Source: Variovorax sp. HW608
Lineage (GTDB): Bacteria > Pseudomonadota > Gammaproteobacteria > Burkholderiales > Burkholderiaceae_C
NCBI RefSeq assembly: GCF_900090195.1
Contig: NZ_LT607803.1
Span: forward strand, 5,606,229-5,670,228
DNA length: 64,000 nt
Reading direction: 5' to 3'
The position numbers were made by a program, and so were the translations under genes. The notes beneath the pieces were generated by a model, which searched no databases, had not been told where the DNA came from, and worked only from the letters and a program-made list of their open reading frames with translations. This document shows, piece by piece, positions 15,914-25,423 of this stretch (position 1 is its first letter; the number at the start of each line of letters is the position of its first letter).

Positions 15914-17101
15914 ATGCAATTCGCCTCCCGCCTCGACAACGTCGAAACCTCCGCCATCCGCGAGCTCTTCAAACTGCTCGGCAAGCCTGGCATCATCAGC
16001 TTCGCGGGCGGCTTTCCGGACAGCGCGATGTTCGACGTCGAGGGGCTGAAGGAAGCCAGTGCCAAGGCCCTCACGGAGGAAGCCGGCGGCGCGCTGCAGT
16101 ACGGCGCCACCGAGGGCTACGAACCGCTGCGCACGCAACTGAGCGCCTTCATGAAGACCAAGGGCGTGGACGTCGATCCGAGCGGCCTGATCGTCACGAC
16201 CGGCAGCCAGCAGGCGCTGGACCTGATCGGCAAGACGCTCGTCTCGCCCGGCGACAAGGTGATCGTCGAGGGCCCGACCTTCCTCGCGACCATCCAATGC
16301 TTCCGGCTCTATGGTGCGCACCTGATCAGCGCACCGGTCGATGCCGACGGCGTGAAGACCGACGAGCTCGAAGCGCTCATCGCCGAGCACAAGCCGAAGT
16401 TCGTCTACCTGATCCCGACCTTCGGCAACCCGAGCGGCGCGATGCTGAGCCTCGAGCGTCGCAGGAAGGTGCTCGAGATGGCGGTGAAGCACGGCACGGT
16501 GATCGTCGAGGACGATCCTTATGGCGATCTCTACTTCGACCAGGCGCCGCCGCCGTCGCTCATGTCGCTCACGAAGGACGTGCCCGGCAGCCGCGAACTG
16601 GTGGTGCATTGCGGCAGCCTCAGCAAGGTGCTGAGCCCGGGCCTGCGCATCGGCTGGATGATCGGCGATGCGGAACTGCTCGCCAAGGCGACGATGTGCA
16701 AGCAGTTCAGCGACGCGCACACCAGCACCTTCGCGCAGGCGACCGCGGCGCAATACCTCAAGAGCGGCCGCATGCCCGCCACGCTGGCCCATGTGCGCAA
16801 GGTCTACGCCGAGCGCGCCGAGGCCATGGGCGCGGCGCTGCGCAAGGAGCTCGGCGATGCGATCAGCTTCACGCAGCCGGGCGGCGGGCTGTTCTTCTGG
16901 GCGCGGCTCACGGGCGCGAACGGCAAGGTCGCGGACGCCAGCGAATTCGCCAGGCGCGCGATCGAGAAGCTCGTGGCTTTCGTGCCCGGTGCGCCGTTCT
17001 ATGCCGAGAAGCCGGACGTCGCGACGCTGCGGCTGAGCTTTGCGACGGCCAACGTCGAGAAGATCCAGGAAGGCATCGCGCGCCTCGGCTCGGCGCTCTG
17101 A
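15914..17101 (+). CDS. PLP-dependent aminotransferase, 2-aminoadipate aminotransferase-like
   Basis: A 395-residue class I/II aminotransferase. The PLP-linked lysine is probably K238 in GSLSKVLSPGLRIGWM. Other fold landmarks are YGATEGYEPLR (63-73), TTGSQQALDLIGK (95-107), the NPSG turn at 172-175, and the VEDDPYGDL segment (198-206) that positions the pyridine ring. These features place it in the LysN/2-aminoadipate and MocR-like subgroup of broad-range transaminases. The amino donor cannot be told from sequence. No GntR domain is fused, so it is an enzyme rather than a MocR regulator. The ATG is preceded by AGAAGGG. It converges with the transsulfuration gene at 17120. Confidence 0.88.
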   Translation: MQFASRLDNVETSAIRELFKLLGKPGIISFAGGFPDSAMFDVEGLKEASAKALTEEAGGALQYGATEGYEPLRTQLSAFMKTKGVDVDPSGLIVTTGSQQALDLIGKTLVSPGDKVIVEGPTFLATIQCFRLYGAHLISAPVDADGVKTDELEALIAEHKPKFVYLIPTFGNPSGAMLSLERRRKVLEMAVKHGTVIVEDDPYGDLYFDQAPPPSLMSLTKDVPGSRELVVHCGSLSKVLSPGLRIGWMIGDAELLAKATMCKQFSDAHTSTFAQATAAQYLKSGRMPATLAHVRKVYAERAEAMGAALRKELGDAISFTQPGGGLFFWARLTGANGKVADASEFARRAIEKLVAFVPGAPFYAEKPDVATLRLSFATANVEKIQEGIARLGSAL

Positions 17102-17119
17102 GCCTTCCTCCGAGGCCAG

Positions 17120-18379
17120 TCAGGCGCCGCGCAGCGCCTGGTCGAAATCGGCGATCAGCTCGTCCGCCGATTCGAGCCCGACCGACACCCGCACCAGCCC
17201 GTCGGCGATGCCCATCTGCGCACGCACCGCGGGGCCGGCTTCCCAGAAGATCGTCGGCGCGACCGGAATGATCAAGGTGCGGTTGTCGCCGAGCCCGGTG
17301 GCCTTGATCGGCAGTTGCAGGCGATTGAGCGTCGCCGGCATGTCCAGACCCGCGCGCAGTTCGAACGCCATGAGCCACGAACCGGCCTTGAAATGCCGCA
17401 CCGCCAGCGCATGCTGCGGATGGCTTTCGAGCATCGGGTAGTGCACCGCCGCCACGGCAGGATGGGCTTCGAGGAAGCGCGCGAGCGAAAGCGCGGTGGC
17501 GCTGGTCTGCGCGACGCGCAGCGCGAGCGTCTCGGCGCCGAGGCTGATGCGGTGCGCCTGTTCCGGCGAGAGCGTCGCGCCCATGTCGCGCAGCGCCTTC
17601 TTGCGCAGCTGCTGCAGCCCCTGCTGGCGCGGATCGACGCTGCGATAGCTCGGCGAGATGTTGGGATAGGCCGCCCAGTCGAACAGGCCCGTGTCGGTGA
17701 CCGCACCGCCGAGTGCCGCGCCGTGGCCGGCGATGGTCTTGGTCAGCGAGTTCACCACCAGGCCGGCGCCGACAGTTTTCGGCCGGAACAGGGCGGGCGA
17801 GGTGATGGTGTTGTCCACCACGTAGAGGATCCCGCGCTCGCGGCACAGCGCGCCGATCGCTTCGAGATCGGGGATCTGAGTGCCCGGGTTGGCGACTGTC
17901 TCGACGAACACCATGCGCGTGTCGGGCCGCAGCGCGGCGCGCACGTTGTCGACCGAACAGGCGTCGACCTTCGACACCTCGATGCCCAGATCGCCCATCG
18001 TGCCGAACAGGCTGTTGGTGTTGCCGAACACGAACTGGCTCGACACCAGGTGGTCGCCCGCACGCAGCAGCGTGAGGAAGATCGCGGTCAGCGCGGCCAT
18101 GCCGGTCGAGAAGGAAATGGTGCCGATGCCGCCTTCCAGCAGGGTGATCTTGCTTTCGAGCGCGGCGCTGGTCGGCGTGCCCTGGCGCGCATAGTTGAAG
18201 CCGCCCTTGAGCGTGCCCTGGAACACGCCGATCAGATCCTCGACGCGATCGAAGCCGTATTGCACCGAAGTGTGGATCGGCTTGTGGATGGCACCGTGCT
18301 CGACGCCGAACCGGCGGTCGGCATGCACGGTGGCGGATGCGGGCAGCGGGCCCTTGTTGTCTTCAGCGTTGTTGCCCAT
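17120..18379 (-). CDS. Cystathionine gamma-synthase/O-acetylhomoserine sulfhydrylase-family PLP enzyme
   Basis: A 419-residue transsulfuration enzyme of the Cys/Met metabolism PLP family. K214 in NSLTKTIAGHG is the cofactor lysine, and the FVETVANPGTQIPDL stretch is the family core. The STGMAAL loop at 91-97 binds the phosphate. It lies 3 bases after the serB stop on the same strand, so the operon runs mfd, serB, then this gene. Serine synthesis next to a sulfur-amino-acid enzyme is metabolically coherent. Sequence alone does not separate gamma-synthase, gamma-lyase or sulfhydrylase activity. The usual SATKYxxGH motif is altered to SLTKTIAGH, so a divergent subgroup is likely. Confidence 0.87.
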   Translation of the reverse strand: MGNNAEDNKGPLPASATVHADRRFGVEHGAIHKPIHTSVQYGFDRVEDLIGVFQGTLKGGFNYARQGTPTSAALESKITLLEGGIGTISFSTGMAALTAIFLTLLRAGDHLVSSQFVFGNTNSLFGTMGDLGIEVSKVDACSVDNVRAALRPDTRMVFVETVANPGTQIPDLEAIGALCRERGILYVVDNTITSPALFRPKTVGAGLVVNSLTKTIAGHGAALGGAVTDTGLFDWAAYPNISPSYRSVDPRQQGLQQLRKKALRDMGATLSPEQAHRISLGAETLALRVAQTSATALSLARFLEAHPAVAAVHYPMLESHPQHALAVRHFKAGSWLMAFELRAGLDMPATLNRLQLPIKATGLGDNRTLIIPVAPTIFWEAGPAVRAQMGIADGLVRVSVGLESADELIADFDQALRGA

Positions 18380-18382
18380 GTC

Positions 18383-19093
18383 TCACCTCAGTACTTCGAG
18401 CAGGCGGTCCAGCCCGCCTTCATTGATCGCGACCATGGCCTCTGCGCGCACCTTCGGCTTGGCGTGGAAAGCCACTGAAAGGCCGGCCTCGCCCATCATC
18501 GGCAGGTCGTTCGCGCCGTCGCCGACGGCGATGGCTTCCTGCGGCGAGATGCCGAGCAGCGAGGCCACTTCGAGCAGCGTGCGGCGCTTTTCCGGGCCGT
18601 CGCAGATGTCGCCCCAGGATTGCTGCACCACCTCGCCCGTGAGCCTGCCGTCGGCCTCGTCGAGCAGGTTGGAGCGCGCGAAGTCGATGCCGAGCCGGTC
18701 CTTCACGCGGTTCGCGAAGAAGGTGAACCCGCCGGACACCAGCAGCACCCTGAGCCCGGCGGCCTTGCAGGCGGCAACCAGCTGTTCGGCGCCGGGATTG
18801 AGCCTGAGGCGCTCGTCGTAGACCTTCTGCAGCGCATCGACCGGCACGCCCTTCAGCAGTGCGACGCGACGGCGCAGGCTTTCCTTGAAGTCCTTGATCT
18901 CGCCGCGCATGGTGGCTTCGGTGATCGCGGCCACCTCGGCCTTCTTGCCGACCGCATCGGCGATCTCGTCGATGCATTCGATGTTGATCAGCGTCGAATC
19001 CATGTCGAAGGCGATCAGCTTGAAATCGGCGAGGGCGAGCGGCGGCGCGAAGCGCTGCACGACGAGGCCGGGAGAGATTTCCTTGGGGGTCAT
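18383..19093 (-). CDS. serB: Phosphoserine phosphatase
   Basis: This HAD-superfamily enzyme hydrolyses phosphoserine to serine, the last step of serine synthesis. It is 236 residues without the extra N-terminal ACT-like region found in E. coli SerB (322). The catalytic DMDSTL motif has the nucleophile D30 and the acid/base D32. LVSGGFT carries motif II serine, and VGDGANDLPMM is motif III. The ATG at 19093 overlaps the mfd stop by 4 bases, so the two are translationally coupled. The frame stays open upstream over mfd only as a shadow. Confidence 0.95.
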   Translation of the reverse strand: MTPKEISPGLVVQRFAPPLALADFKLIAFDMDSTLINIECIDEIADAVGKKAEVAAITEATMRGEIKDFKESLRRRVALLKGVPVDALQKVYDERLRLNPGAEQLVAACKAAGLRVLLVSGGFTFFANRVKDRLGIDFARSNLLDEADGRLTGEVVQQSWGDICDGPEKRRTLLEVASLLGISPQEAIAVGDGANDLPMMGEAGLSVAFHAKPKVRAEAMVAINEGGLDRLLEVLR

Positions 19094-22000
19094 ACCGATG
19101 CGGGTTCCTGTACTTTGGGCTGGCCCAGGCTGCGCAGCACGTCGCGCACCATCTGCGCGCGGTCCTTGGGCTCCTTGAGCTCGCGCTCGATGCGCAGCTT
19201 CTCGTTGCCGGCGAGCTTGATGTGCCTGTTCTTCTGGATGAGGTTGATGATGTTCATCGAATCGACCGGCGGGTCCTTCTTGAACGTGATGTTGATGACG
19301 CCCGGCGCCGCATCGACCTTGGTCACGCCGTAGGGCAGCGCAAGCACGCGCAGGCGGTGCATGTCGATCAGCGTCTGCGCCTGCGGCGGCAGCTTGCCGA
19401 AGCGGTCGACGATCTCTTCGAGCAGCGTGTCGATCTGGTCGGAGGTCTTCGCGGTCGCGAGCTTCTTGTAGAACGACAGGCGCAGGTGCACGTCGCCGCA
19501 GTAGTCGTCGGGCAGCAGGGCGGGCGCGTGCAGGTTGATCTCGGTCGTCACCGACAGCGGCGACAGCAGGTCGGGCTCCTTGCCCGCCTTGAGCGAGCGC
19601 ACCGCCTCGGCCAGCATCTCGTTGTAGAGCTGGAAGCCGATCTCCATCATGTTGCCGCACTGGTTCTCGCCGAGCACCTCGCCCGCGCCGCGGATCTCGA
19701 GGTCGTGCATCGCGAGGTAGAAGCCCGAGCCGAGTTCTTCCATCTGCTGGATCGCATCCAGCCGCTGCGCGGCCTGCTTGGTGAGGCCGTCGATGTCCGG
19801 CACCATCAGGTAGGCATAGGCCTGGTGGTGGCTGCGCCCGACGCGGCCGCGCAGCTGGTGCAGCTGCGCGAGGCCGAACTTGTCGGCGCGGCTCATCACG
19901 ATGGTGTTGGCGCTCGGCACGTCGATGCCGGTCTCGATGATGGTCGAGCACAAGAGCATGTTGTAGCGCTGGGCGACGAAGTCGCGCATCACGCGCTCCA
20001 GCTCGCGCTCGGGCATCTGGCCGTGGGCGACCGCGATGCGGGCCTCCGGCAGGATCTGCTCCAGCTTCTGTCGGCGGTTCTCGATGGTCTCGACCTCGTT
20101 GTGCAGGAAGTAGACCTGCCCGCCGCGCTTGAGCTCGCGCAGCACTGCTTCGCGGATCACGCCGGTGCCCTCGTTGCGAACGAAGGTCTTGATCGCCAGC
20201 CGCCGCTGCGGCGCGGTGGCGATCACGCTCAAGTCGCGCAGCCCTTCGAGCGCCATGCCCAGCGTGCGCGGGATCGGCGTCGCGGTCAGCGTGAGCACAT
20301 CGACCTCGGCGCGCAGCGCCTTCATCGCTTCCTTGTGGCGCACGCCGAAGCGGTGTTCCTCGTCGATGATCAAAAGGCCGAGGTTCTTGAACTGCACCGA
20401 CTGCGAAAGCAGCTTGTGCGTGCCGACCACGATGTCCACGCTGCCGTCGGCGATGCCCTTCGCGGCGCCGCTGATTTCCTTGGCGGAACGGAAGCGGCTC
20501 ATCTCCGCCACCTTGACCGGCCATTTCGCGAAACGGTCGACCAGCGTCTGGTAGTGCTGTTCCGCGAGCAGCGTGGTCGGCGCGAGAAAGGCGACCTGCT
20601 TGCCGCCCGTCACCGCGACGAAGGCCGCGCGCAGCGCGACTTCGGTCTTGCCGAAACCGACGTCGCCGCAGACCAGGCGATCCATCGGGCGCGGCGAGAT
20701 CATGTCCTGGATGACCGCGTGGATCGCGCCCTTCTGGTCGGCCGTCTCGTCGAAGCCGAAATCGTTGGCGAAGACCTCGTAGTCGGCGCCCGAGAAGCGG
20801 AAGGCATGGCCTTCGCGCGCCGCGCGCCGGGCGTAGATGTTGAGCAGCTCCGCGGCCGAATCGCGCACCTGCTCGGCGGCCTTGCGCTTGGCCTTTTCCC
20901 ACTGGCCGGAACCGAGCTTGTGCAGCGGCGCCTCATCGGCGCTCACGCCGGTGTAGCGGCTGATCAGGTGCAGCTGCGAGACCGGCACGTAGAGCGTGGC
21001 CTTGTCGGCGTATTCCAGGTGCAGCATCTCCTGCAGCAGCGGCTTGCCGTCGGGGCCCGTGCCCTGGCCGAGGTCCATGTTGATGAGCCCCCGGTAGCGG
21101 CCGATGCCGTGGGCGGAGTGCACGATCGGGTCGCCGACCGCGAGTTCGCTCAGGTCCTTGATCAGCGCTTCGACATCGCTGACCTGTTCCTGCTTGCGGT
21201 TGCGCCGGCGCGCCGACGGTGCGGCGGCGAAGAGCTCGGTTTCGGTGACGAAGTCGATCGCCTGTTCGCGCCAGGCGAAGCCGGCGACCAGCGCAGCGGT
21301 CGCGATGCCGATCTTCTCGCCCTCCGAGGCCTCGAACTCGGCCAGCGAATCGAAGGCCGGCGGGCCGACGCCGCTCGCGCGCAGGAAATCGAGCAGGCTT
21401 TCGCGCCGGCCGTCGCTTTCGGCGATGAAGAGCACGCGGTGGGGCGTCGCCTTGATGTGGTCCTTGAGCTTGATCAGCGGATCGTCCGCGCCGCGCACCA
21501 CGGCGAAAGGCGGCAGGACGTCGAACTCGGTGTAGGGCGCATCGGCGGGAACGTCGCCGCCGGCATTGCCACGTATTGCGAGCTGGGCATGCGGCTTGGC
21601 GCGCTGGTAGAACTGCTCGGCATTCAGGAACAGCGCCTCGGGCGGCAGCGCGGGCCGCTCCGGATCGCCGCGCACGAGGCGAAAGCGTTCGCTGGTGTCC
21701 TGCCAGAAGTTCTGGAACGCGGGTTCGAGGTCACCGTGCAGCACCACGGTGGCTTCCGGCCCAAGGTAGTCGAAGACCGAGGCCGTCTCTTCGAAGAACA
21801 GCGGCAGGTAGTACTCGATGCCGGCCGTGGCGACGCCGTTGCCCATGTCCTTGTAGATGCGGCTGCGCGTGGGGTCGCCCTCGAGCAGCTCGCGCCAGCG
21901 GCTGCGAAAGCGCGCGCGGGCGTCGTCGTCCATCGGGAACTCGCGGCCGGGCAGCAGCCGCACTTCGGGCACCGGGTAGAGGCTGCGCTGCGTGTCGGGG

Positions 22001-22584
22001 TCGAAGGTGCGGATCGAGTCGATCTCGTCGTCGAACAGGTCGACCCGCAGCGGCATCTGCGAGCCCATCGGATAGAGGTCGATCAGCCCGCCGCGCACCG
22101 CGTATTCACCAGGACTCACCACCTGCGTCACATGGCTGTAGCCGGCGAGCGTGAGCTGGGCCTTGAGCTTGGCTTCCTCCAGCTTCTGGCCGCTCTTGAA
22201 ATGGAAGGTGTAGCCGGCGAGGAAGGCCGGCGGCGCGAGCCGGTAGAGCGCCGTGGTCGCCGGGATCAGCACCACGTCGGCTTCCTTCTGGCTGATGCGC
22301 CAGAGCGTCGCGAGCCGTTCGCTGATCAGGTCCTGGTGCGGCGAGAAGTTGTCATAGGGCAGCGTCTCCCAGTCGGGGAAGAGTGCGCAGCGCAGCTCGG
22401 GTGCGAAGAAGATGATCTCGTCGATGAGCCGCTGGGCGTCGTTCGCATCGGCGGTGAAGACGGCGGTCGCGCGGCCCGCTGCTTTCTCGCGTCCGGCCAG
22501 CTGCGCCAGCATGAGAGCGTCGGCCGACAGGGGCGGGCGTGGCAGCGTGAAGCGCTTGCCGGCCGTGAGTTGGGGGAGGTCCAT
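19090..22584 (-). CDS. mfd: Transcription-repair coupling factor
   Basis: Mfd releases RNA polymerase stalled at DNA lesions and recruits UvrA. It is 1164 residues (E. coli 1148). The domain order is standard: UvrB-like modules in the first 350 residues, a CarD-like RNA-polymerase-interacting domain at about 480-560 (VGDPIVHSAHGIGRYRGL), then a superfamily 2 translocase with the Walker A CGDVGFGKTEVA and the DEEH box IDEEHRFG, and a C-terminal TRCF domain. The ATG at 22584 gives MDLPQLTAGKRF; the 32 codons upstream in frame look non-coding. It is the first gene of the mfd-serB-transsulfuration operon, divergent from ispD over 98 bases. Confidence 0.97.
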   Translation of the reverse strand: MDLPQLTAGKRFTLPRPPLSADALMLAQLAGREKAAGRATAVFTADANDAQRLIDEIIFFAPELRCALFPDWETLPYDNFSPHQDLISERLATLWRISQKEADVVLIPATTALYRLAPPAFLAGYTFHFKSGQKLEEAKLKAQLTLAGYSHVTQVVSPGEYAVRGGLIDLYPMGSQMPLRVDLFDDEIDSIRTFDPDTQRSLYPVPEVRLLPGREFPMDDDARARFRSRWRELLEGDPTRSRIYKDMGNGVATAGIEYYLPLFFEETASVFDYLGPEATVVLHGDLEPAFQNFWQDTSERFRLVRGDPERPALPPEALFLNAEQFYQRAKPHAQLAIRGNAGGDVPADAPYTEFDVLPPFAVVRGADDPLIKLKDHIKATPHRVLFIAESDGRRESLLDFLRASGVGPPAFDSLAEFEASEGEKIGIATAALVAGFAWREQAIDFVTETELFAAAPSARRRNRKQEQVSDVEALIKDLSELAVGDPIVHSAHGIGRYRGLINMDLGQGTGPDGKPLLQEMLHLEYADKATLYVPVSQLHLISRYTGVSADEAPLHKLGSGQWEKAKRKAAEQVRDSAAELLNIYARRAAREGHAFRFSGADYEVFANDFGFDETADQKGAIHAVIQDMISPRPMDRLVCGDVGFGKTEVALRAAFVAVTGGKQVAFLAPTTLLAEQHYQTLVDRFAKWPVKVAEMSRFRSAKEISGAAKGIADGSVDIVVGTHKLLSQSVQFKNLGLLIIDEEHRFGVRHKEAMKALRAEVDVLTLTATPIPRTLGMALEGLRDLSVIATAPQRRLAIKTFVRNEGTGVIREAVLRELKRGGQVYFLHNEVETIENRRQKLEQILPEARIAVAHGQMPERELERVMRDFVAQRYNMLLCSTIIETGIDVPSANTIVMSRADKFGLAQLHQLRGRVGRSHHQAYAYLMVPDIDGLTKQAAQRLDAIQQMEELGSGFYLAMHDLEIRGAGEVLGENQCGNMMEIGFQLYNEMLAEAVRSLKAGKEPDLLSPLSVTTEINLHAPALLPDDYCGDVHLRLSFYKKLATAKTSDQIDTLLEEIVDRFGKLPPQAQTLIDMHRLRVLALPYGVTKVDAAPGVINITFKKDPPVDSMNIINLIQKNRHIKLAGNEKLRIERELKEPKDRAQMVRDVLRSLGQPKVQEPASV

Positions 22585-22640
22585 GAAGTGCCTGGAAATG
22601 CAGAACACCCCGCGCCGACCGGCGAGGGGTGTGAAGCGCG

Positions 22641-22650
22641 ATTCTAGAAT
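22641..22650. promoter_or_regulatory. Palindromic -10 region shared by mfd and ispD
   Basis: ATTCTAGAAT is a perfect 10-base palindrome, so TAGAAT can serve as a -10 box in both directions: at 22645-22650 toward ispD and at 22646-22641 toward mfd. The distances to the ATGs (33 and 57 bases) suit short leaders. Neither side has a good -35 hexamer. Promoter function is inferred. Confidence 0.5.
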
Positions 22651-22682
22651 GGCTGCCCCGTTCACGCAGGCCCTTCGCAACC

Positions 22683-23393
22683 ATGTCCGCTTCCCGACTC
22701 TACGTGTTGATTCCCTGCGCCGGCACCGGCAGCCGCGCGGGCGGGCAGGGGCCCAAGCAGTACCAGCGCATCGCGGGCCGGCCGATGGTCGAGCACACGC
22801 TGGAGGCCTTCCGCTCGCTCAAGGGCGTTTTCGCCGGCGTGGCGCTGGTGGTTTCGCCGGACGATGCCGATGTCGGCATCCTGCTGCAGCGCTTTCCGGC
22901 CGACGGCGAACACCTGTTCCGTGTCGGCGGCGCCACGCGCGCCGCCACGGTGCGCAACGGCTTGCGCTCGCTGCGGCAGGCCGGCGCCGGCGCGCATGAC
23001 TGGGTGCTGGTGCACGACGCGGCGCGCTGCCTCGTCACGCCGACGCAGATCGAGGCGCTGATCGCCGCCTGCGAGCACGATGCGGTCGGCGGACTGCTGG
23101 CGCATCGGCTGGCGGACACGCTCAAGGTCGCTTCGCCCGACGGCCGGGTGGCGAGCACTGCGACGCGGGCCGACAAATGGCTCGCCCAGACGCCGCAGAT
23201 GTTCCGCATCGGCATGCTGCTCGACGCGCTCGAGCGTGCCGGCGACGCCGTGACCGACGAAGCGAGCGCGATCGAAGCCGTCGGCCTCGCGCCGCTCCTG
23301 GTGCCGGGCAGCGCGCAGAATTTCAAACTCACCTATCCGGAAGATTTCGCGCTCGCGAATGCGATCCTGCGCAGCCGGAAAGCCCAGCCATGA
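22683..23393 (+). CDS. ispD: 2-C-methyl-D-erythritol 4-phosphate cytidylyltransferase
   Basis: This enzyme transfers CMP from CTP to methylerythritol phosphate, the third step of the non-mevalonate isoprenoid pathway. It is 236 residues, the usual length. The N-terminal nucleotide-binding loop [10 protein letters not shown] (11-20) with GPKQY (23-27) has the invariant lysine. [13 protein letters not shown] and [11 protein letters not shown] are further conserved parts. Its stop overlaps the ispF start by 4 bases, and the two catalyse separate steps of the same pathway. The dxr gene of this pathway lies in the rpsB cluster about 22 kb downstream. Confidence 0.96.
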   Translation: MSASRLYVLIPCAGTGSRAGGQGPKQYQRIAGRPMVEHTLEAFRSLKGVFAGVALVVSPDDADVGILLQRFPADGEHLFRVGGATRAATVRNGLRSLRQAGAGAHDWVLVHDAARCLVTPTQIEALIAACEHDAVGGLLAHRLADTLKVASPDGRVASTATRADKWLAQTPQMFRIGMLLDALERAGDAVTDEASAIEAVGLAPLLVPGSAQNFKLTYPEDFALANAILRSRKAQP

Positions 23394-23875
23394 CCCCATT
23401 CAATCTGCGTGTCGGCGAAGGCTGGGACGTCCACCAGCTCGTCGCCGGCCGCAAGCTCATGCTCGGCGGCGTCGAAGTACCGCACACCATGGGCCTGCTC
23501 GGCCATTCGGATGCCGACGTGCTGCTGCACGCGATCACCGACGCGCTGTTCGGCGCCGCCGGGCTCGGCGACATCGGGCGTCATTTTCCTGACACGGACG
23601 CGCAGTTCCGCGGCGCCGATTCGACTGTGCTGCTGGCCGAGGCGGCACGGCGCGTGCGCGCGGCCGGCTGGGAAATCGGCAATGTCGACTGCACCGTGAT
23701 CGCACAGGCACCGAAGCTGGCACCGCACATTCCGGCGATGTGCGAGCGCATCGCTGCGGTGCTCGGCGTCGACGTCGGGCAGGTGAATGTCAAGGCCAAG
23801 ACGGCCGAGAAGCTCGGCCCGGTCGGCGAAGGCCGCGCGATGGAATCGCGCGCCGTCGCGTTGATCTATCGCTGA
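23390..23875 (+). CDS. ispF: 2-C-methyl-D-erythritol 2,4-cyclodiphosphate synthase
   Basis: IspF cyclises the product of IspE to methylerythritol cyclodiphosphate. It is 161 residues, as usual. The zinc ligands are visible as D13 and H15 in GWDVHQL and H47 in LLHAITDAL. The C-terminal [16 protein letters not shown] is a strong signature. The ATG at 23390 overlaps the ispD stop. The 3' end overlaps the 3' end of the converging sensor-kinase gene by 10 bases, so no terminator lies between the two. Confidence 0.96.
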   Translation: MTPFNLRVGEGWDVHQLVAGRKLMLGGVEVPHTMGLLGHSDADVLLHAITDALFGAAGLGDIGRHFPDTDAQFRGADSTVLLAEAARRVRAAGWEIGNVDCTVIAQAPKLAPHIPAMCERIAAVLGVDVGQVNVKAKTAEKLGPVGEGRAMESRAVALIYR

Positions 23876-25389
23876 CCCCCAGGCCGGCTCGCGTCAGGGC
23901 GTGGCTGGGGGTGCCTGTCCCTGTCTTTCGCCTGCGAAGGGTCGCCCTTGGCCGAGGCGGCGCGCGGCATGCGGATGTGCGCGGCCAGCCCGCGTCCCGG
24001 CGTGCTGGTGAGCGCAAAGGTGCCGCCCATGCGCTCGATGTTCTTGGTGACGATCGACAAGCCAAGGCCCGCACCCGCGGCCGAGGTGCGCGCCACGTCC
24101 CCGCGGAAGAACGGCTTGCTCAACTGCGAGAGCAGGGCGGGGGCAACGCCCGGGCCATGGTCGCGCACCTTGATGAGCACCGCGTCGTTGTGGGCCTGCG
24201 CCTGGATCGCGACGTCGGCGACACCGGTCGAGGGCGTCTTGCCATAGCGCCGCGCGTTCTCGACGAGATTGGAAATCACGCGCTGCAGCTCGACCTCGTC
24301 GGCCATCACGCGAAGGTCCGAGGGCACGTCGACCGTGATCTTGATGTCCTCGTGGTCCTGCACCGCATAGGCGCAGGCGTCGACAACGTCGCGCAGCAGC
24401 ACCGGCTTGAACTCGACGTGGTCCGGGCGCGCGTAGTCGAGGAACTTGTCGATGATCGCGTCGAGCTGCGCGATGTCGGCGGCCATGTGGTCGCGCGCAT
24501 CGGGGTCGGACACGCTCATCTCGGTTTCGAGCCGCAGCCGGGCCAGCGGCGTACGCAGGTCGTGCGAGATCCCGGCGAGCATCACGGCGCGGTCCTGCTC
24601 GATCTTGGCGAGCTGGTCGGCCATGCGGTTGAAGCCGACGTTCACCGCGCGGATCTCGTTGGTGCGGGCGCGCTCGTCGAGCCGATGCGCCTCGTATTCG
24701 CCTTCGCGCACCTGCATCGTCGCCTGCGACAACTGCTTGAGCGGCCGGTTGATCAGCCGTGTGATCAGCGCCGCGCCGGCGAGCGACAGGGCCATGGTGG
24801 TCGCGAGCCAGATCAGCCAGGTGCGCCGGTCCAGGCGGCTGAAGCGGGTGGGGTCGACCAGCAGCCAGTAGGTGTCGCTTTCGATGGTGAAGCCGATCCA
24901 CAGGCCCGGCTCGTCGTTGACGCGACTGGCGACGGTGGTGCCTTCGCCCAGCCGCGCGATCAGTTCTTCGGTGACCCGCTGGTCCAGCGCGCCGCTGGTG
25001 TAGGGCAGGAAGCGGTCACCCGGCTCGCGCGGCAGGATGCGAACGCCTTCCTGGTCGGCCAGGGTCTTGATCAGCGAGACGCGCGTGATGGCGTCCGAAT
25101 ACACCAGCGCCGCGCGCGTCAGGTTCACGAGCGAGGCGATCTGGTGCGCGGTCTGGATCGCGCGCGGCTCGTATTCGAGCGCGCGGAAGGTCTGCAGCCA
25201 GGCGACGGTGCAGCCCACGAGCAGCAGGACCAGGAGGAAGAAGGTCCGCCAGAACAGGCTCAGGCCGAGCTGCAGCCGCGTGCGCCTCTTGCGCGACCCG
25301 ATGCCGTCAAGCGGGCTCGGCAGCGTGCCCTGGGTGCTGTCGTCGAGCGGGCTCGGCTGGGTGGTCTGGGGGCCGAGCGTGACGGCCAT
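23866..25389 (-). CDS. EnvZ-like sensor histidine kinase
   Basis: An inner-membrane sensor kinase of 507 residues that partners the response regulator just upstream. A first transmembrane helix lies at about residues 44-66, a periplasmic sensor region at about 67-188, and a second helix at about 190-210. A HAMP domain follows. The dimerisation box is [15 protein letters not shown] with the phosphorylated H276, the same phrase as EnvZ. The ATPase has an N box [10 protein letters not shown] (374-383), DHGPG (410-414) and GLGL (441-444). Both ends are rich in proline and charged residues. In Burkholderia the close relatives are called RisS. The signal sensed is unknown. Confidence 0.92.
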   Translation of the reverse strand: MAVTLGPQTTQPSPLDDSTQGTLPSPLDGIGSRKRRTRLQLGLSLFWRTFFLLVLLLVGCTVAWLQTFRALEYEPRAIQTAHQIASLVNLTRAALVYSDAITRVSLIKTLADQEGVRILPREPGDRFLPYTSGALDQRVTEELIARLGEGTTVASRVNDEPGLWIGFTIESDTYWLLVDPTRFSRLDRRTWLIWLATTMALSLAGAALITRLINRPLKQLSQATMQVREGEYEAHRLDERARTNEIRAVNVGFNRMADQLAKIEQDRAVMLAGISHDLRTPLARLRLETEMSVSDPDARDHMAADIAQLDAIIDKFLDYARPDHVEFKPVLLRDVVDACAYAVQDHEDIKITVDVPSDLRVMADEVELQRVISNLVENARRYGKTPSTGVADVAIQAQAHNDAVLIKVRDHGPGVAPALLSQLSKPFFRGDVARTSAAGAGLGLSIVTKNIERMGGTFALTSTPGRGLAAHIRMPRAASAKGDPSQAKDRDRHPQPRPDASRPGGQR

Positions 25390-25423
25390 ATTCAGTTCAA
25401 TACTCCATCGTGCTTCGTGGGCG

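Noticed and set aside
19222..22647. 1141-codon forward frame opposite mfd
   Set aside because: Antisense shadow of a gene with all Mfd motifs; the translated composition is typical of complement frames.
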